This document shows, piece by piece, positions 35,649-44,819 of a stretch of 64,000 bases of DNA. Below the pieces are notes generated by a model. The model did not search any database, was not told where the DNA came from, and was given only the letters and a program-made list of their open reading frames with translations. The DNA lies in the NCBI RefSeq assembly GCF_004919685.1, contig NZ_SMYZ01000044.1:21532-85531 (forward strand). The letters are read 5' to 3'. The translations under genes were made by a program, and so were the position numbers. The DNA comes from Mesorhizobium norvegicum. Lineage in GTDB: Bacteria > Pseudomonadota > Alphaproteobacteria > Rhizobiales > Rhizobiaceae. The stretch's first letter is position 1. Each line of letters begins with the position of its first letter.

Positions 35649-36086
35649 GTGGATTCTCTCGACCAGAAACTCATCACGCTCCTGCGCCACAGCGCGCGGC
35701 GGAGCATCTCCGACCTGGCGGCGGATCTTGGCGTGTCGCGCGCCACGGCACGCTCGCGAATGGAGCGGCTTGAACAGTCCGGCGAGATCATCGGCTATAC
35801 GGTCATCTTGCGCGCCGAAGCGATCAGCTCGGCTGTCAGGGGCATCATGATGATCGAGATCGAAGGCCATGCCGCCGATCGGGTGATCCGCGCCCTTGGT
35901 GGCTTTGCGGAAGTCGCTACGATTCATACGACCAATGGCCGCTGGGATCTGGTGGTCGAGCTCAACACGGCAACCCTCACCGAGTTCGATGCGGTGTTGC
36001 GCCGGATTCGCCTAGTGCCCGGCATCACGGGCAGCGAGACGAGCCTGCTGCTGGCCACGCCGCGCAGCACAAAAGCTCGTCTTTAG
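35649..36086 (+). CDS. Lrp/AsnC-family regulator
   Basis: A 145-residue Lrp/AsnC protein. The N-terminal helix-turn-helix is SISDLAADLGVSRATARSRMERLE. The C-terminal RAM ligand domain contains ATIHTTNGRWDLVVEL and the usual LVPGITGSET ending. The start is GTG 35649. It is divergent from arginase/ocd and most likely activates them in response to arginine or ornithine; that ligand is inferred from position. Confidence 0.9.
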   Translation: MDSLDQKLITLLRHSARRSISDLAADLGVSRATARSRMERLEQSGEIIGYTVILRAEAISSAVRGIMMIEIEGHAADRVIRALGGFAEVATIHTTNGRWDLVVELNTATLTEFDAVLRRIRLVPGITGSETSLLLATPRSTKARL

Positions 36087-36151
36087 GCACGGCTGCGTGG
36101 ATTGAGGTCGGCGGGTCTGCCTCGGCGCTGCGTCGATGGAAGCGGCCTTCG

Positions 36152-36755
36152 CTATTGCGCCATGGCGCAAATGGTAAGCGCCGCTACCCGTGCCCGCTGC
36201 GCAAGGGTGGCGATTTCGATATACTCTTCCTCCGTATGTGGCTTGCCGCCGACCGGGCCGACGCCGCAAATCGTCGGCGCGCCGGCACTTGCGGCAAAGC
36301 CGGAATCGGCACAGCCACCGGTGAACTCGCCAGCAATATCGAGGCCGATAGTCCTTGCGATAACGGCTGGTCAATTCCTCGCTTTGCGGTGTCGGAACGA
36401 GTGGGAAGAAGTCGCTGTCGCGAACGGCTTTCGTGCTGGTCCCCGATACGGACGAAGTTGCCATGATGGCATCGATCGCCTCTATCAAAGCGTCACGCTG
36501 GGCGTTGGTGACGAACCGCACATCCACTTCGCCGCTGGCCATTGGCGCAACCGTGTTGACCGATACGCCGCCGCCGACAAGGCCGACATTGAGCGTCATG
36601 CCGTCCTCGACATTGGTGAGTGCATGCAGCGCGTTGATCTTGTGGGCCAGCTCGGCAATGGCGCTGGCGCCTTCAGTGAAATTGACACCGGAATGCGCCG
36701 CCTTGCCGGTAATGTCGAAACGATAGCCGAAGCCGCCCTTGCTGGGAGCCCACAC
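36152..36755 (-). pseudogene. M20-family peptidase (glutamate carboxypeptidase type), broken
   Basis: Only the C-terminal half remains: VWAPSKGGFGYRFDITGKAAHSGVN, the dimerisation domain with VGGGVSVNTVAP, then a +1 frameshift at SRYRK. Removing one G from the AAGG there restores TIGLDIAGEFTGGCADSGF and runs to GVGPVGGKPHTEEEY and the TAG at 36154-36152. The N-terminal catalytic domain is missing, cut at about 36756, where a broken SDR gene begins in the opposite direction. The gene is non-functional. Confidence 0.8.
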
Positions 36756-36756
36756 C

Positions 36757-37063
36757 GCCGTCGGGACGCTTTCAGCCTATGCGGCAACCAAGGGCGTGAT
36801 CGACCACACTGGTGAAGTACTTCGCCGCTGCGCTCGGTGAGCGCGGCATCCGCGTCAACGCCGTGGCGCCGGGCATCGTTGCAACCGACATGTCGAACTT
36901 TGCCAAGACGGACGCAGGGCAGGCATACGCGCTCGGTATCCAGTCGCTGAAGCGTCTTGCCCAGCCGGACGATATCGGCGGTGTCGTTGCCTTCCTCGCC
37001 TCCGACGACGCGCGCTGGATCACCGGCGATACCGTCCGGGTCGATGGCGGCTCGAAGCTCTGA
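36757..37063 (+). pseudogene. Short-chain dehydrogenase/reductase, broken
   Basis: The remnant begins at AVGTLSAYAATKGVID, the active-site Tyr-x-x-x-Lys region. It suffers a frameshift at GAC-CAC-ACT, then continues in the next frame as LVKYFAAALGERGIRVNAVAPG to ASDDARWITGDTVRVDGGS and a TGA at 37063. The Rossmann cofactor half is absent. It meets the M20 remnant head to head at about 36756, so a single deletion probably removed both 5' ends. Confidence 0.8.
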
Positions 37064-37094
37064 GGTCTCTCGGCCAGCGCCAGGAGCGAACCCG

Positions 37095-38069
37095 ATGTCG
37101 AGGTCAGTCGTCCAAAGAGATAGGTCACCAAATCGTCCCGTAAGGCGGTCCGGACGTTTGACGCTTGGGCGACAGGCGAGCTTCTGGGTGTCGGCGGGCG
37201 TGGTCGCCCATACGCTTTGGACCAGCGCCGCACCGGCCATGGCCTATCAACTCTATGCCGAGGAATGGCGCCTCACCCATACGGTGACGACGGGCATATT
37301 CGCCATCTATCCCGTTGTCGTCGTCACTATCCTTATCCTCTTCGGGGACATCTCCGACCATATCGGCCGCCGGACGACGATGCTGCTGGGACTTGGTGCT
37401 TCGCTCGCCGGTGTGTTCTTGTTCGCGGTCGCGCCCAGCGTGCTTTGGCTCTTCGCTGGTCGTGCCTTCATGGGCGTTGGCGTCGGTCTGACCGCCGGAC
37501 CTTCGACGGCAGCGGTACTGGAATTTAGTGCCGAGGGACAGGCGAAGCGGGCAGCATCCATCACAGCCGCCGCCCAGGCCTTTGGCTTGGCCGCGGCTCT
37601 GTTGCTGGGCGGCGGGTTGACGCAATACGCGCCGTGGCCCACCCATCTCAGCTTCTGGGTCCTGTTCGCTCTCATCGCCCTGCTGTTTACCGCGACCTGG
37701 TTCCTGCCTCGTCACGTTAGCGGTCACGCCGCTAGCCGCTGGCGTCCGCAGCTTCCGTCGCTGCCATCCGGTTTGCGGCCGGCGTTCGCACTTGCGTCGA
37801 TCGCGGTGACGACGGCCTACGCACATGGCGTGCTGATCCTGTCGCTCGGCGGGCAGGTCGCCCGCGACCTTGTCGGTTCGCCCAACGCCCTGGTCAACGG
37901 CACTGCGCTCTCGCTTTTCGCAATCACGTTCGGCGTCCTCGGAACCTGCTCGGCGCTTACGATGCCGACAGCTTCACCGACGACGGCACTGGCCGGACCG
38001 TGGTTGCATATAATCCAGCGGATGACTTCCACTTCGTCTGACGGAGAAGGCAACAGAGCTCCAACGTGA
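37095..38069 (+). pseudogene. MFS transporter, truncated at the 3' end
   Basis: A major facilitator protein starts at ATG 37095 with AGGAGC upstream. It shows the loop-2 motif GDISDHIGRRT near residue 80 and some nine hydrophobic helices through SLFAITFGVLGTC. The last 40 residues (from about TMPTASP) are hydrophilic and read out of frame through unrelated DNA, so the last helices are missing. Normal members have 12 helices and about 400 residues. It is unlikely to be a working carrier. Confidence 0.7.
37952..38041 (+). other. Possible 3' remnant of a secreted-protein gene
   Basis: In a frame other than the MFS gene, the DNA reads GAYDADSFTDDGTGRTVVAY followed by NPADDFHFV and a stop at 38039-38041. 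The Asp/Gly-rich composition is like the C-terminal end of type I-secreted or calcium-binding repeat proteins. A type I secretion ABC/HlyD pair lies just beyond, pointing at it. It may be the tail of a lost substrate gene. Only about 29 codons are visible, so this is weak. Confidence 0.3.
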
Positions 38070-38103
38070 AGCGTGCGCCGGATTGGCCCGGCGTCCGCTT
38101 CAC
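38066..38103. terminator. Two-tier hairpin between convergent genes
   Basis: Outer arms GTGAAGCG (38066-38073) and CGCTTCAC (38096-38103) and inner arms GCCGG (38077-38081) and CCGGC (38088-38092) are perfect. It sits between the plus-strand MFS remnant and the end of the minus-strand hlyD gene. No T-run follows, so factor-independent termination is unsure, but the location suits a shared terminator. Confidence 0.45.
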
Positions 38104-38140
38104 ATCTGAAACTTGCGATATCCAGGAGAAGCAGCCCGGC

Positions 38141-39487
38141 CTACCTCTCCCGGAAGGCGCGCTGGAACGAATCCACCAGGGGCTTGGTCAGATAAGCCAG
38201 AAACGTTCGCTCGCCGGTTGAGATGAATGTTTCGACCGGCATGCCTGGATAGATCTGCTCGGGCTTGATCTGCGGCGGTAACTTGTCGGCCATTTTAAGC
38301 CGTACGGTGAAGTAAGGCAGTCCCGTGCTGGGTGTGATCAGCCGGTCCGCCGAAATGTAGAACACCTTTCCGGGCACTTTCGGCGTCGTACGCGCGTTGA
38401 GCGCCGTGAACATCATATTTGCGTCCTGCCCCACCCGGATTGAGTCGATATCTTCGGGCTTTATCCTGGCCTCGACAATGAACTCGTTCGTGGTCGGCAG
38501 AAGCTCCATTACCACCTCCCCAGCACGGATGACGCTGCCTTGGGAATTGTAGAGCGATCTAACGATGATGCCGTCCACCGGCGCCCGGATGGTCGTCCGG
38601 TCCAGAACCGATCGACCAGCGTTGATTTGTTCCTCGAGATCCGCGACCTGCGCCTGTGCTTTGTTCAATTCCGTAACGGCATCCTCGACCCGGCTGGTTG
38701 TAAGTCGTTCAATCTGCTGACGCGCTTCCACAGTCTGCGTCGCCGAGCTAGCGATCTGCGCTTCCAGAGACCCTGCCTGGCCTACCAACTCGGCGGTGCT
38801 GCGCAGAAGATCGGTGTATTCTGAACGATTTGTGAGTCCTTTTTCCAGCAGGTCTTTTTTTCGCTCCGTCTCCCCGCTGACGATCGCGATTTGATTTTCC
38901 GCTGCCTTCTTTTGAGCCCTTAGCCCGACAATCGCGTCCTGGAGGGCCGTTACCCTTTGCTTCAGAATCCCCTGTTCTGCGGCATAGCGCGCCAGCCGAG
39001 CCTGAAATTCCTTATTTTGCTCTCCGAAGACATCGCTGTATTCAGAAGCGTCTGAATAGGCTCCGAGATCGCCGGACAAGACAATTTTCTCAAGGCCGTC
39101 CCGCTCTGCCTCAAGCCGCGCAATGTCAGCTTTTTGGGCAACCCATTGCTTGAGAACGCGGTTGAGCTGGGACTGCGCCACCGTCGGATCGAGCACGATC
39201 AGGGCCTGGCCTCTTGAGACCCTGTCGCCCTCCCGGACCTTGATGCTGTTGACCACGCCTCCTTCGAGGTGCTGGATCATGACATTTTGCCCTGCTGCTG
39301 CTACCACCCCTGGCGCGATCGTTGCTCCTGCAATCGGTGCAGTGGCTGCCCAGAATCCGAAGCCGAGCAAGAAAACGGCCACGCTTCCATACCCCGCCAG
39401 CGTGATCCGATCGGTGCGTGTATCGACGTCGCGTTGCCAGCGATACGTCTTGGCGCCCGTCTGGATGGTTTGGCTAGGAGCCGTCAT
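38141..39487 (-). CDS. HlyD-family type I secretion membrane fusion protein
   Basis: A 448-residue periplasmic adaptor with one N-terminal membrane helix (near 30-55, VAVFLLGFGFWAATAPI). A biotinyl-lipoyl-like hairpin edge (MIQHLEGGVVNSIKVREGDRV) is followed by a long coiled coil (about 100-280) and the C-terminal HlyD signature IDSIRVGQDANMMFTALNAR. It overlaps the ABC ATPase gene by four bases, as expected for a PrtD/PrtE-like pair. No TolC gene or complete substrate gene adjoins it. Confidence 0.9.
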   Translation of the reverse strand: MTAPSQTIQTGAKTYRWQRDVDTRTDRITLAGYGSVAVFLLGFGFWAATAPIAGATIAPGVVAAAGQNVMIQHLEGGVVNSIKVREGDRVSRGQALIVLDPTVAQSQLNRVLKQWVAQKADIARLEAERDGLEKIVLSGDLGAYSDASEYSDVFGEQNKEFQARLARYAAEQGILKQRVTALQDAIVGLRAQKKAAENQIAIVSGETERKKDLLEKGLTNRSEYTDLLRSTAELVGQAGSLEAQIASSATQTVEARQQIERLTTSRVEDAVTELNKAQAQVADLEEQINAGRSVLDRTTIRAPVDGIIVRSLYNSQGSVIRAGEVVMELLPTTNEFIVEARIKPEDIDSIRVGQDANMMFTALNARTTPKVPGKVFYISADRLITPSTGLPYFTVRLKMADKLPPQIKPEQIYPGMPVETFISTGERTFLAYLTKPLVDSFQRAFRER

Positions 39488-41241
39488 TGGCGACCTATCT
39501 CCACGCGTGTCGGTGACGGGAAAGGCACCACTCCTACGTTGTCACGTGACTGGGAGGTTGCGGGCGATGTGGCTTGGCCCTGTCGCTCGGCAAGTTTGTT
39601 GAGCACGTCCTTGGTCGAACCGTAGATCTCGACTTGACCATTTCGCAGCATGAGGATGCGATCGCATTTGGCTGCGAGGGAAGGTCGGTGGGTGATGACA
39701 AGCACGGTTGTTTTTCGTAAACGTGCCTGGATGATCGCACGCTCGAGCGCGGCTTCGCCATAGGTGTCAAGATTTGCATTGGGCTCGTCGAGCACCAGGA
39801 TCTTGGGATCGCCGTAAAAGGCGCGCGCAAGGCCAATGCGTTGACGCTCCCCGCCTGAGAGACGAACGCCAGCGGGGCCGATCACAGTCGAGTATCCGTT
39901 CCTCTGCCCCAGGATGAGCTCATGCACCTGCGCCTGCTGGGCCGCCCGGACTAACTTTTCGTCGGCTGCATCGGGCTCAAAGCGCGAAATGTTCTGGGCG
40001 ATTGTTCCTGGGAAGAGTTCGACATCCTGCGGAAGGTAGCCAATATGATGGCCGAGCTGCTCGGGATTCCAGTTTCGAATATCGCCGCCATCGATGCGGA
40101 TCGCGCCAGAATGGGGTTGAATGGCACCGACGATAAGCCGCGCCAGCGTCGATTTTCCGGCCTGGCTTGGGCCGACGATGGCGACGGTTTCTCCAGCGGG
40201 GACCTCGAAGGTCACCCGCTTTATGAGCGGCAGCGCGCCGTCGGCCGATCCAGGAAGATGATAAACTATCTGATCCGCGCTCAACGCTCCCTCAGGGGCC
40301 GGCAATGCTATGTTTTCCTGCTCGCCCGATCCGGATCGGGAAGCCGAAAGCCTCTTCCATGCAAGATTGGCGTCGGTGATCTGCCGCCAACTTCCAACGA
40401 TTTGATCAAGAGGTTGCAAAGCGCGCGCGGAAATCATCGAGGACGCAAATATCATCCCGGCGGTCATCTCGTTGTGCAGAACCAGATAAGCGCCGACGCC
40501 TAGTATCGCGATTTGCAGTACCGATCGCGTGGTGCGAGACACACCGCCATAGAATGCGTTGATGCGAGCGAGCCCATCCGAGGCGTGCAGCGAGGCGGAA
40601 AAACGGGCACCCCAGAACTCTATCGCGTTGGACACCATGCCGAGTGCACGGACCGTTTCGAAGTTTCGCGCGAAGGCCTGCGCCGAATTCATTGAGGCAT
40701 TGAGATTCTCCGCCGCCTCCTTGCCGGGCCTCGAACTCGCGACCTGATTCAGCACGGCGATGGACACCATGAGAACCGCTCCGACGACCGTTACAAGGAA
40801 GAGCAATGGGTGGATGAAATAGAGGAGGCCCACGAAGATCGGCCCGAAAGGAAGGTCGAAGAGAAAGAAAATGGTTCGCGAAGCGATGAACCCCCGCAGG
40901 GTGGCCAAGTCGCGCAAGGCCTGGACATCGCCGAGCCCAGCGCGGGGGCCGCTCATTGCGGCGAGAAAAGACGATCCACCCAACGCAACATCGAGCCGCG
41001 CGGCGAGCCGGCTCGCATATATCCCCCGAACGACTTCGAGCACTCCGAAGAGCAAGAGCGACGAAAGCGCAAGTAAGGTCAGGTAGGTGAGAGTGTCCAG
41101 ATTGGCTGCAGGCAAAACCCGATCATATACCTGCAGCATGTAGAGGGGCAGAATTAACACCAGGGTGTTCATCACCGCGGAGAAGAGGCCCATTTCGACC
41201 ACGCTTCTCGATAGCACCGTTCTGTTCGAATAACTGGGCAT
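39484..41241 (-). CDS. Type I secretion ABC transporter, PrtD-like
   Basis: Membrane domain of about 300 residues with ILPLYMLQVYDRVLPAANLDT and the FDLPFGPIFVG segment typical of PrtD/AprD. An ABC domain follows with Walker A GPSQAGKST, signature LSGGERQRIGLARA and Walker B ILVLDEPNANLD. ATG 41241 is chosen because a GAGGGG lies upstream; ATG 41271 is possible. It pairs with the overlapping hlyD. No C39 peptidase domain is present, so substrates should carry a C-terminal secretion signal. Confidence 0.9.
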   Translation of the reverse strand: MPSYSNRTVLSRSVVEMGLFSAVMNTLVLILPLYMLQVYDRVLPAANLDTLTYLTLLALSSLLLFGVLEVVRGIYASRLAARLDVALGGSSFLAAMSGPRAGLGDVQALRDLATLRGFIASRTIFFLFDLPFGPIFVGLLYFIHPLLFLVTVVGAVLMVSIAVLNQVASSRPGKEAAENLNASMNSAQAFARNFETVRALGMVSNAIEFWGARFSASLHASDGLARINAFYGGVSRTTRSVLQIAILGVGAYLVLHNEMTAGMIFASSMISARALQPLDQIVGSWRQITDANLAWKRLSASRSGSGEQENIALPAPEGALSADQIVYHLPGSADGALPLIKRVTFEVPAGETVAIVGPSQAGKSTLARLIVGAIQPHSGAIRIDGGDIRNWNPEQLGHHIGYLPQDVELFPGTIAQNISRFEPDAADEKLVRAAQQAQVHELILGQRNGYSTVIGPAGVRLSGGERQRIGLARAFYGDPKILVLDEPNANLDTYGEAALERAIIQARLRKTTVLVITHRPSLAAKCDRILMLRNGQVEIYGSTKDVLNKLAERQGQATSPATSQSRDNVGVVPFPSPTRVEIGRQ

Positions 41242-41588
41242 CCCGAACTTGCCCCTCGGACAAGCGATCATATTAGACAAGTTTTATATATCATGCGGAG
41301 TTGTCATGCTATCGGTTGCGCATCTTTTGATAGCCATGGTGAAGACAGCCAGCGCAGCTGAGGCCTCACATCATGGTGAAGCCCTTGCGACTCTGCTGAA
41401 GATCACAAAGCATGAGCATCACGTCGCGATAGCACCCGTAGAGGAGCTGCGATCACGTCGGTGCCACGGAGACAATGACGCTAGGGTCTTGAGGATCCCA
41501 ACCGTCCTCCCTGGAGCTGCTCCCGCACTCGCCCGCGACGCCTTTGCCTCCTTGCCGGGCTGACTGAGCTCGCGCTACTTCTAGGGCG

Positions 41589-41692
41589 CATTGCTCCAAG
41601 CCGGCGTTCGGATATTCGAATTTCAGCCCACCCTGTACCATCCCAAACTCCTTATCGTTGACGATGTCTGGGCGAGCTTGGTTCGGCCACAG
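41589..41692 (+). pseudogene. Remnant of a phospholipase D/cardiolipin synthase-type gene
   Basis: The plus strand reads LQAGVRIFEFQPTLYHPKLLIVDDVWAS, a clear PLD-family segment including the His-x-Lys of an HKD motif. A base is missing just after VWAS, where VGSA would be expected, and no further family sequence follows. Nothing upstream matches. In the rest of 41242-41770 I see no gene. Confidence 0.6.
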
Positions 41693-41770
41693 GCGCGCCA
41701 CGTACCGGGCAGCGACATGCGCCTTCACGCTGGATGCGCAAGTTGGCTTAAGAGCCGTGCGCTGTGCAGC

Positions 41771-42205
41771 TTACTGCCCGCGTGCAACCAGCCAAACAGA
41801 CACTAGCCGGGTGAGTGGGCCGACGATCACGCTAGCCCAGGTGGTGGCGTGCTCTCGGCGGTTTTTACATTCTTGGCGGATCATATTTTGGACTTCAGAA
41901 TAACCAAGTGGCGTCAGGATCCAGCTGTTAAGCTGGGACGATCTTCGCCACATTGGGCTGTTGTCGCCCTCGTTGCTAATCCGGATATTGAGACGATCCG
42001 CCTTCCGGAGCAGTCGCCGCGTTTTTATCTCCGCAATCTGTTCATAGTATAGGAACGTTTCCCAATAATGTCGGTACTCAGCCTTTTCCCGCTCCGCGGG
42101 CGTGCAAGCATTTGCCAGGTCGACGTCATAGGCGTGGTCGAGCGTCCTGATGGTTCGCCGGTACGCGTCAATTTCCAACAACTCTTTGATTTGTAGGGGT
42201 ATCAT
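41771..42205 (-). CDS. Hypothetical protein with C-terminal hydrophobic helix
   Basis: A 144-residue protein I do not recognise. ATG 42205 has GGGGAG five bases upstream. The N-terminal two thirds are charged and helical (AEREKAEYRHYWETFLYYEQIAEIKTRRLL). The last 25 residues are hydrophobic (TWASVIVGPLTRLVSVWLVA) and could anchor it in the membrane. It is isolated in a decayed region but its own frame looks intact. Confidence 0.5.
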   Translation of the reverse strand: MIPLQIKELLEIDAYRRTIRTLDHAYDVDLANACTPAEREKAEYRHYWETFLYYEQIAEIKTRRLLRKADRLNIRISNEGDNSPMWRRSSQLNSWILTPLGYSEVQNMIRQECKNRREHATTWASVIVGPLTRLVSVWLVARGQ

Positions 42206-42279
42206 ACGGCTCCCCAGCCTGCGCGCCCAAAAGAGAACGCTACAAGCTCATATGGCGTTCAGTCCATTCCACTACTTGG

Positions 42280-42584
42280 ATGAGCTCACAACGCAAAAGA
42301 ACTAGGCGGCGAGCAGCACCAGACGATCTGGTTCCGAAAAGCTCCGGCTCGCAAAAGCCGCCACGAACCGGCGCTGGCAAAGGCAAAGTGGTCTGGCAGC
42401 AAGGCTGGTTAAGTCAAGAAGGAGCCGGCGAAGCGGGTCGTTTTCCCCCGTGCAAGCTTACTGATGATGACCTCGACCGCATCGCCGGCAAGCGCGATCA
42501 GCTCGAAGGCAAAATCCAGGCCCCTAAGGTATCGAGAAGGTGCGGAAGGACGTTGACGACTGGTATGGTCGGCAAGGCTGGTAG
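42280..42584 (+). pseudogene. CsbD-like small stress protein, frameshifted
   Basis: The segment LTDDDLDRIAGKRDQLEGKIQ matches the core of CsbD-family proteins in rhizobia. Just after it, one base is missing within gcccctaag. The next frame continues GIEKVRKDVDDWYGRQGW to a TAG at 42582-42584, the natural-looking end. Read straight, the frame runs to 42624 with unrelated residues. The N-terminal 50 residues are basic and of low complexity, so the true start is unclear. Confidence 0.6.
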
Positions 42585-42924
42585 GACAGTATTCCGACCG
42601 TGCGTTCGGACCAATTGCGTTTGAAAGTCCGGTTCTGGTCCGGACTTCCCAGGTGCCCGCAGTAAAGGGCAGCAGTTGCTGCCGCTGATCGGGAAGCGTG
42701 GATTGGTCGGTCGCTCGCGCCTGCCGATCGGCGCGGACCATCTCACCGGATTGGACATGACAAAATTGTTCTCGAAAAGAAAGCTCGTCAAGGCGGATGG
42801 CGGCCGAACTATCCCGATATCAGCACTCCCCTATACCGGGCACCACCGATAGGCTTAATTGCGCGGTTGCTAATGTGCCAGTAAATTGACAAATGCGGGT
42901 GCGTAACCCCAAGCCCGCCGTAGT

Positions 42925-42974
42925 GGCCGGTGCGGTCCTCACGTCCCCCGGAGGGTTACCCACCCGCACCGGCC
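42925..42974. repeat. Strong GC-rich inverted repeat
   Basis: Arms GGCCGGTGCGG (42925-42935) and CCGCACCGGCC (42964-42974) are perfect over 11 bases with a 28-base loop that itself contains CCCCCGGAGGG. Related GGTGCGTAAC/GGTGCGTTAC words flank it on both sides. It lies in the 519-base stretch 42585-43103, where I see no gene. It may be a palindromic repeat unit or structured RNA; nothing identifies it further. Confidence 0.45.
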
Positions 42975-43103
42975 ATTTCCCTTACGCTCTGGGTAGCGCT
43001 TACGGCTCGGTGCGTTACCGACCGGAAAAAGCGCGAGAGGGTGGCGTTGACCACCCAGAGGATCGATCCAGTTGCGGGGCGGAGACCAGCACTACGCTTG
43101 AGA

Positions 43104-43811
43104 TCAATTCGAAATGTAAGACGGATCAAATCCGGCTGTTTTGATAAGTCCCGCATGGTCATGCAACTCGACCACACCATTGCGGAATGAAGCCAACCCG
43201 CTTTCTCGCAAATCCTTCAACACGCGACTTACATGCACAGCTGAAAGCCCCAACGCGTCGGCCAGCTCAGCCTGCGTCAGCGGACATTCAAAGCGGTCCG
43301 GATAGGTCGTTGCTGATCGATGTGCGCGGCAGGCCAGTTCAAGAAGAAAATGAGCCGTGCGTTCCACAGGATCCCTTCTACTGACTCCTGCCAGATGTTC
43401 CGCAACCCTGGAGTACCGCCTTGCCTCAGCCAGCAGGATAGTCTCGCAAATGGCCTGCGGATAGCGCGATAAACAAGTATGGACAGGACCGATCAACTCG
43501 ATCGCAGTCACATCGGAAAGAGCCGTTACCGTCTCGCCCCCTTCTCCGCTGAACTCAATCAAGGCAATTTCGCGAGGAAGCGCAAAATCGACGATGACAC
43601 GCGAGCCGTTCGGCAATGTCTTGGCGAATGCGGCCCATCCCGCAGTCACTACCAGGATAAGGGATCTGGCCTGATGCTCGCGTGCAATCGTCGTGTTCGC
43701 TGGATAAAGGCGGCGCACAGCCCCGGGCAGTACAGAGAATCCCTTTTCCCAACTCGCGTCAGCAAGCGTAGGTCCCCTCGCTAGCCCAAAAGCCTGTTTT
43801 GATAAGTCCAT
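43104..43811 (-). CDS. Crp/Fnr-family regulator
   Basis: A 235-residue protein with an N-terminal cyclic-nucleotide-binding-like beta barrel (RSLILVVTAGWAAFAKTLPNG) and a C-terminal helix-turn-helix (LTQAELADALGLSAVHVSRVLKDL). There is no N-terminal cysteine cluster, so it is not an oxygen-sensing Fnr. AGGA precedes ATG 43811. The neighbours are remnants and hypothetical genes and do not reveal targets; the exopolysaccharide locus 1.5 kb away is a possibility. Confidence 0.85.
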   Translation of the reverse strand: MDLSKQAFGLARGPTLADASWEKGFSVLPGAVRRLYPANTTIAREHQARSLILVVTAGWAAFAKTLPNGSRVIVDFALPREIALIEFSGEGGETVTALSDVTAIELIGPVHTCLSRYPQAICETILLAEARRYSRVAEHLAGVSRRDPVERTAHFLLELACRAHRSATTYPDRFECPLTQAELADALGLSAVHVSRVLKDLRESGLASFRNGVVELHDHAGLIKTAGFDPSYISN

Positions 43812-44240
43812 TTTGTCCTAAAAAGCCCCACCCATGATCGCCCCTTCGATCAACCTGAAGCTGCAAACCATCAACTGGACAAAAAGTTCCAGCTGTCCTT
43901 TCAGCCAAATGGCGTTGCAGCCTACCACTGTTGGGTCAGCCTTACCACTTTTGGGTGGATCCGTCGTGGCGCCCTGGCACAAAACGACTTCCAGGGGGAT
44001 CGCGCACTTTCGTCCCGCTCGCAGCGAGTGTGTGAACCATTGGGATGAAAGTCGACCAGCGCTGGTCATCTCGATCGAAGCCGGCTCTAGCTACCGGAAT
44101 GGCCTCAGCTACTTGCCCTGGGACTTCCGGCAGCCACCGATCGCTCGCCTTCGAACATCTTTTCTAGGCCGCGCCCAGCGAACGTCACCGCTACTTTGCG
44201 GTCGCTTCAGCCGATTAAAGCCCTCGCGAAACAGAACCGC
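43812..44240. other. Gap without recognisable gene
   Basis: No frame in this 429-base stretch looks like a protein I know. A plus-strand open frame exists from 43834 but its composition (many Ser, Pro and Arg without pattern) looks non-coding. It holds the upstream region of the Crp/Fnr gene. Confidence 0.5.
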
Positions 44241-44819
44241 TCAACTTGATAGCAGCCCTGCTTGACGCTTTTCTGGAAGTCCGTCGGGTACCGCGGGTCG
44301 AGCTGAAGCCGGAATAGCCAATCCCACTCGCGGATCGGGAGCCTGCAATTCTTGCCAAGGCGGGCCGGCGATCACCTGGGTATCTCTTTCGAGACCCTGC
44401 GTTGCGCCGGTCGAAACGATTTGCTCCATTGGCTTGGCTGCCGACTTCCGGCGTCGCAGGGCACGTTTGGCGTTGTAAGTCTGCCATCTTTCTTCGGCCA
44501 CCTCCAGGTCGTCGAGTGCCGATATGACCGATGCAAGGCGGTTTTCGATTTGGGCAAGTCGCTTCCAGGCGGAAAGCAAGGCAACTGAAACCAGCAAACT
44601 GTAGGCCAAAACGACAACGGCTGCTCCTGCGGGACTTTCGATGCCGAATACAATCAAGGCCCCGGCTCCAATAAAAAAGGCAAGGGTCCCGTAGACCAGC
44701 AACCGGCCCTTATTCAGAAGAAGCATCAACGGCCAGGTTGCAGACAGCATCAGAATGGACAACGGTCTGCTGACCGCCCAAGCTACAAGCCCCGGAACAA
44801 CGTCACTATAAGTATCCAT
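44241..44819 (-). CDS. Hypothetical membrane protein
   Basis: A 192-residue protein of unknown family. Two or three hydrophobic helices lie in the first 85 residues (PLSILMLSATWPLMLLLN, YGTLAFFIGAGALIVFGI, AAVVVLAYSLLVSVALLSAW). A coiled-coil-prone stretch follows (KRLAQIENRLASVISALDDLE), then a Pro/Ala-rich tail. ATG 44819 has GAGG upstream. Divergent from the exopolysaccharide operon; role unknown. Confidence 0.55.
   Translation of the reverse strand: MDTYSDVVPGLVAWAVSRPLSILMLSATWPLMLLLNKGRLLVYGTLAFFIGAGALIVFGIESPAGAAVVVLAYSLLVSVALLSAWKRLAQIENRLASVISALDDLEVAEERWQTYNAKRALRRRKSAAKPMEQIVSTGATQGLERDTQVIAGPPWQELQAPDPRVGLAIPASARPAVPDGLPEKRQAGLLSS

Noticed and set aside
42280..42624. Intact 114-residue protein
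   Set aside because: The CsbD-like sequence continues in another frame to a natural stop at 42584, so the long frame is a frameshift product.
43834..44265. 143-codon plus-strand open frame
   Set aside because: No recognisable family, erratic composition, and overlap with the better supported minus-strand membrane protein gene.
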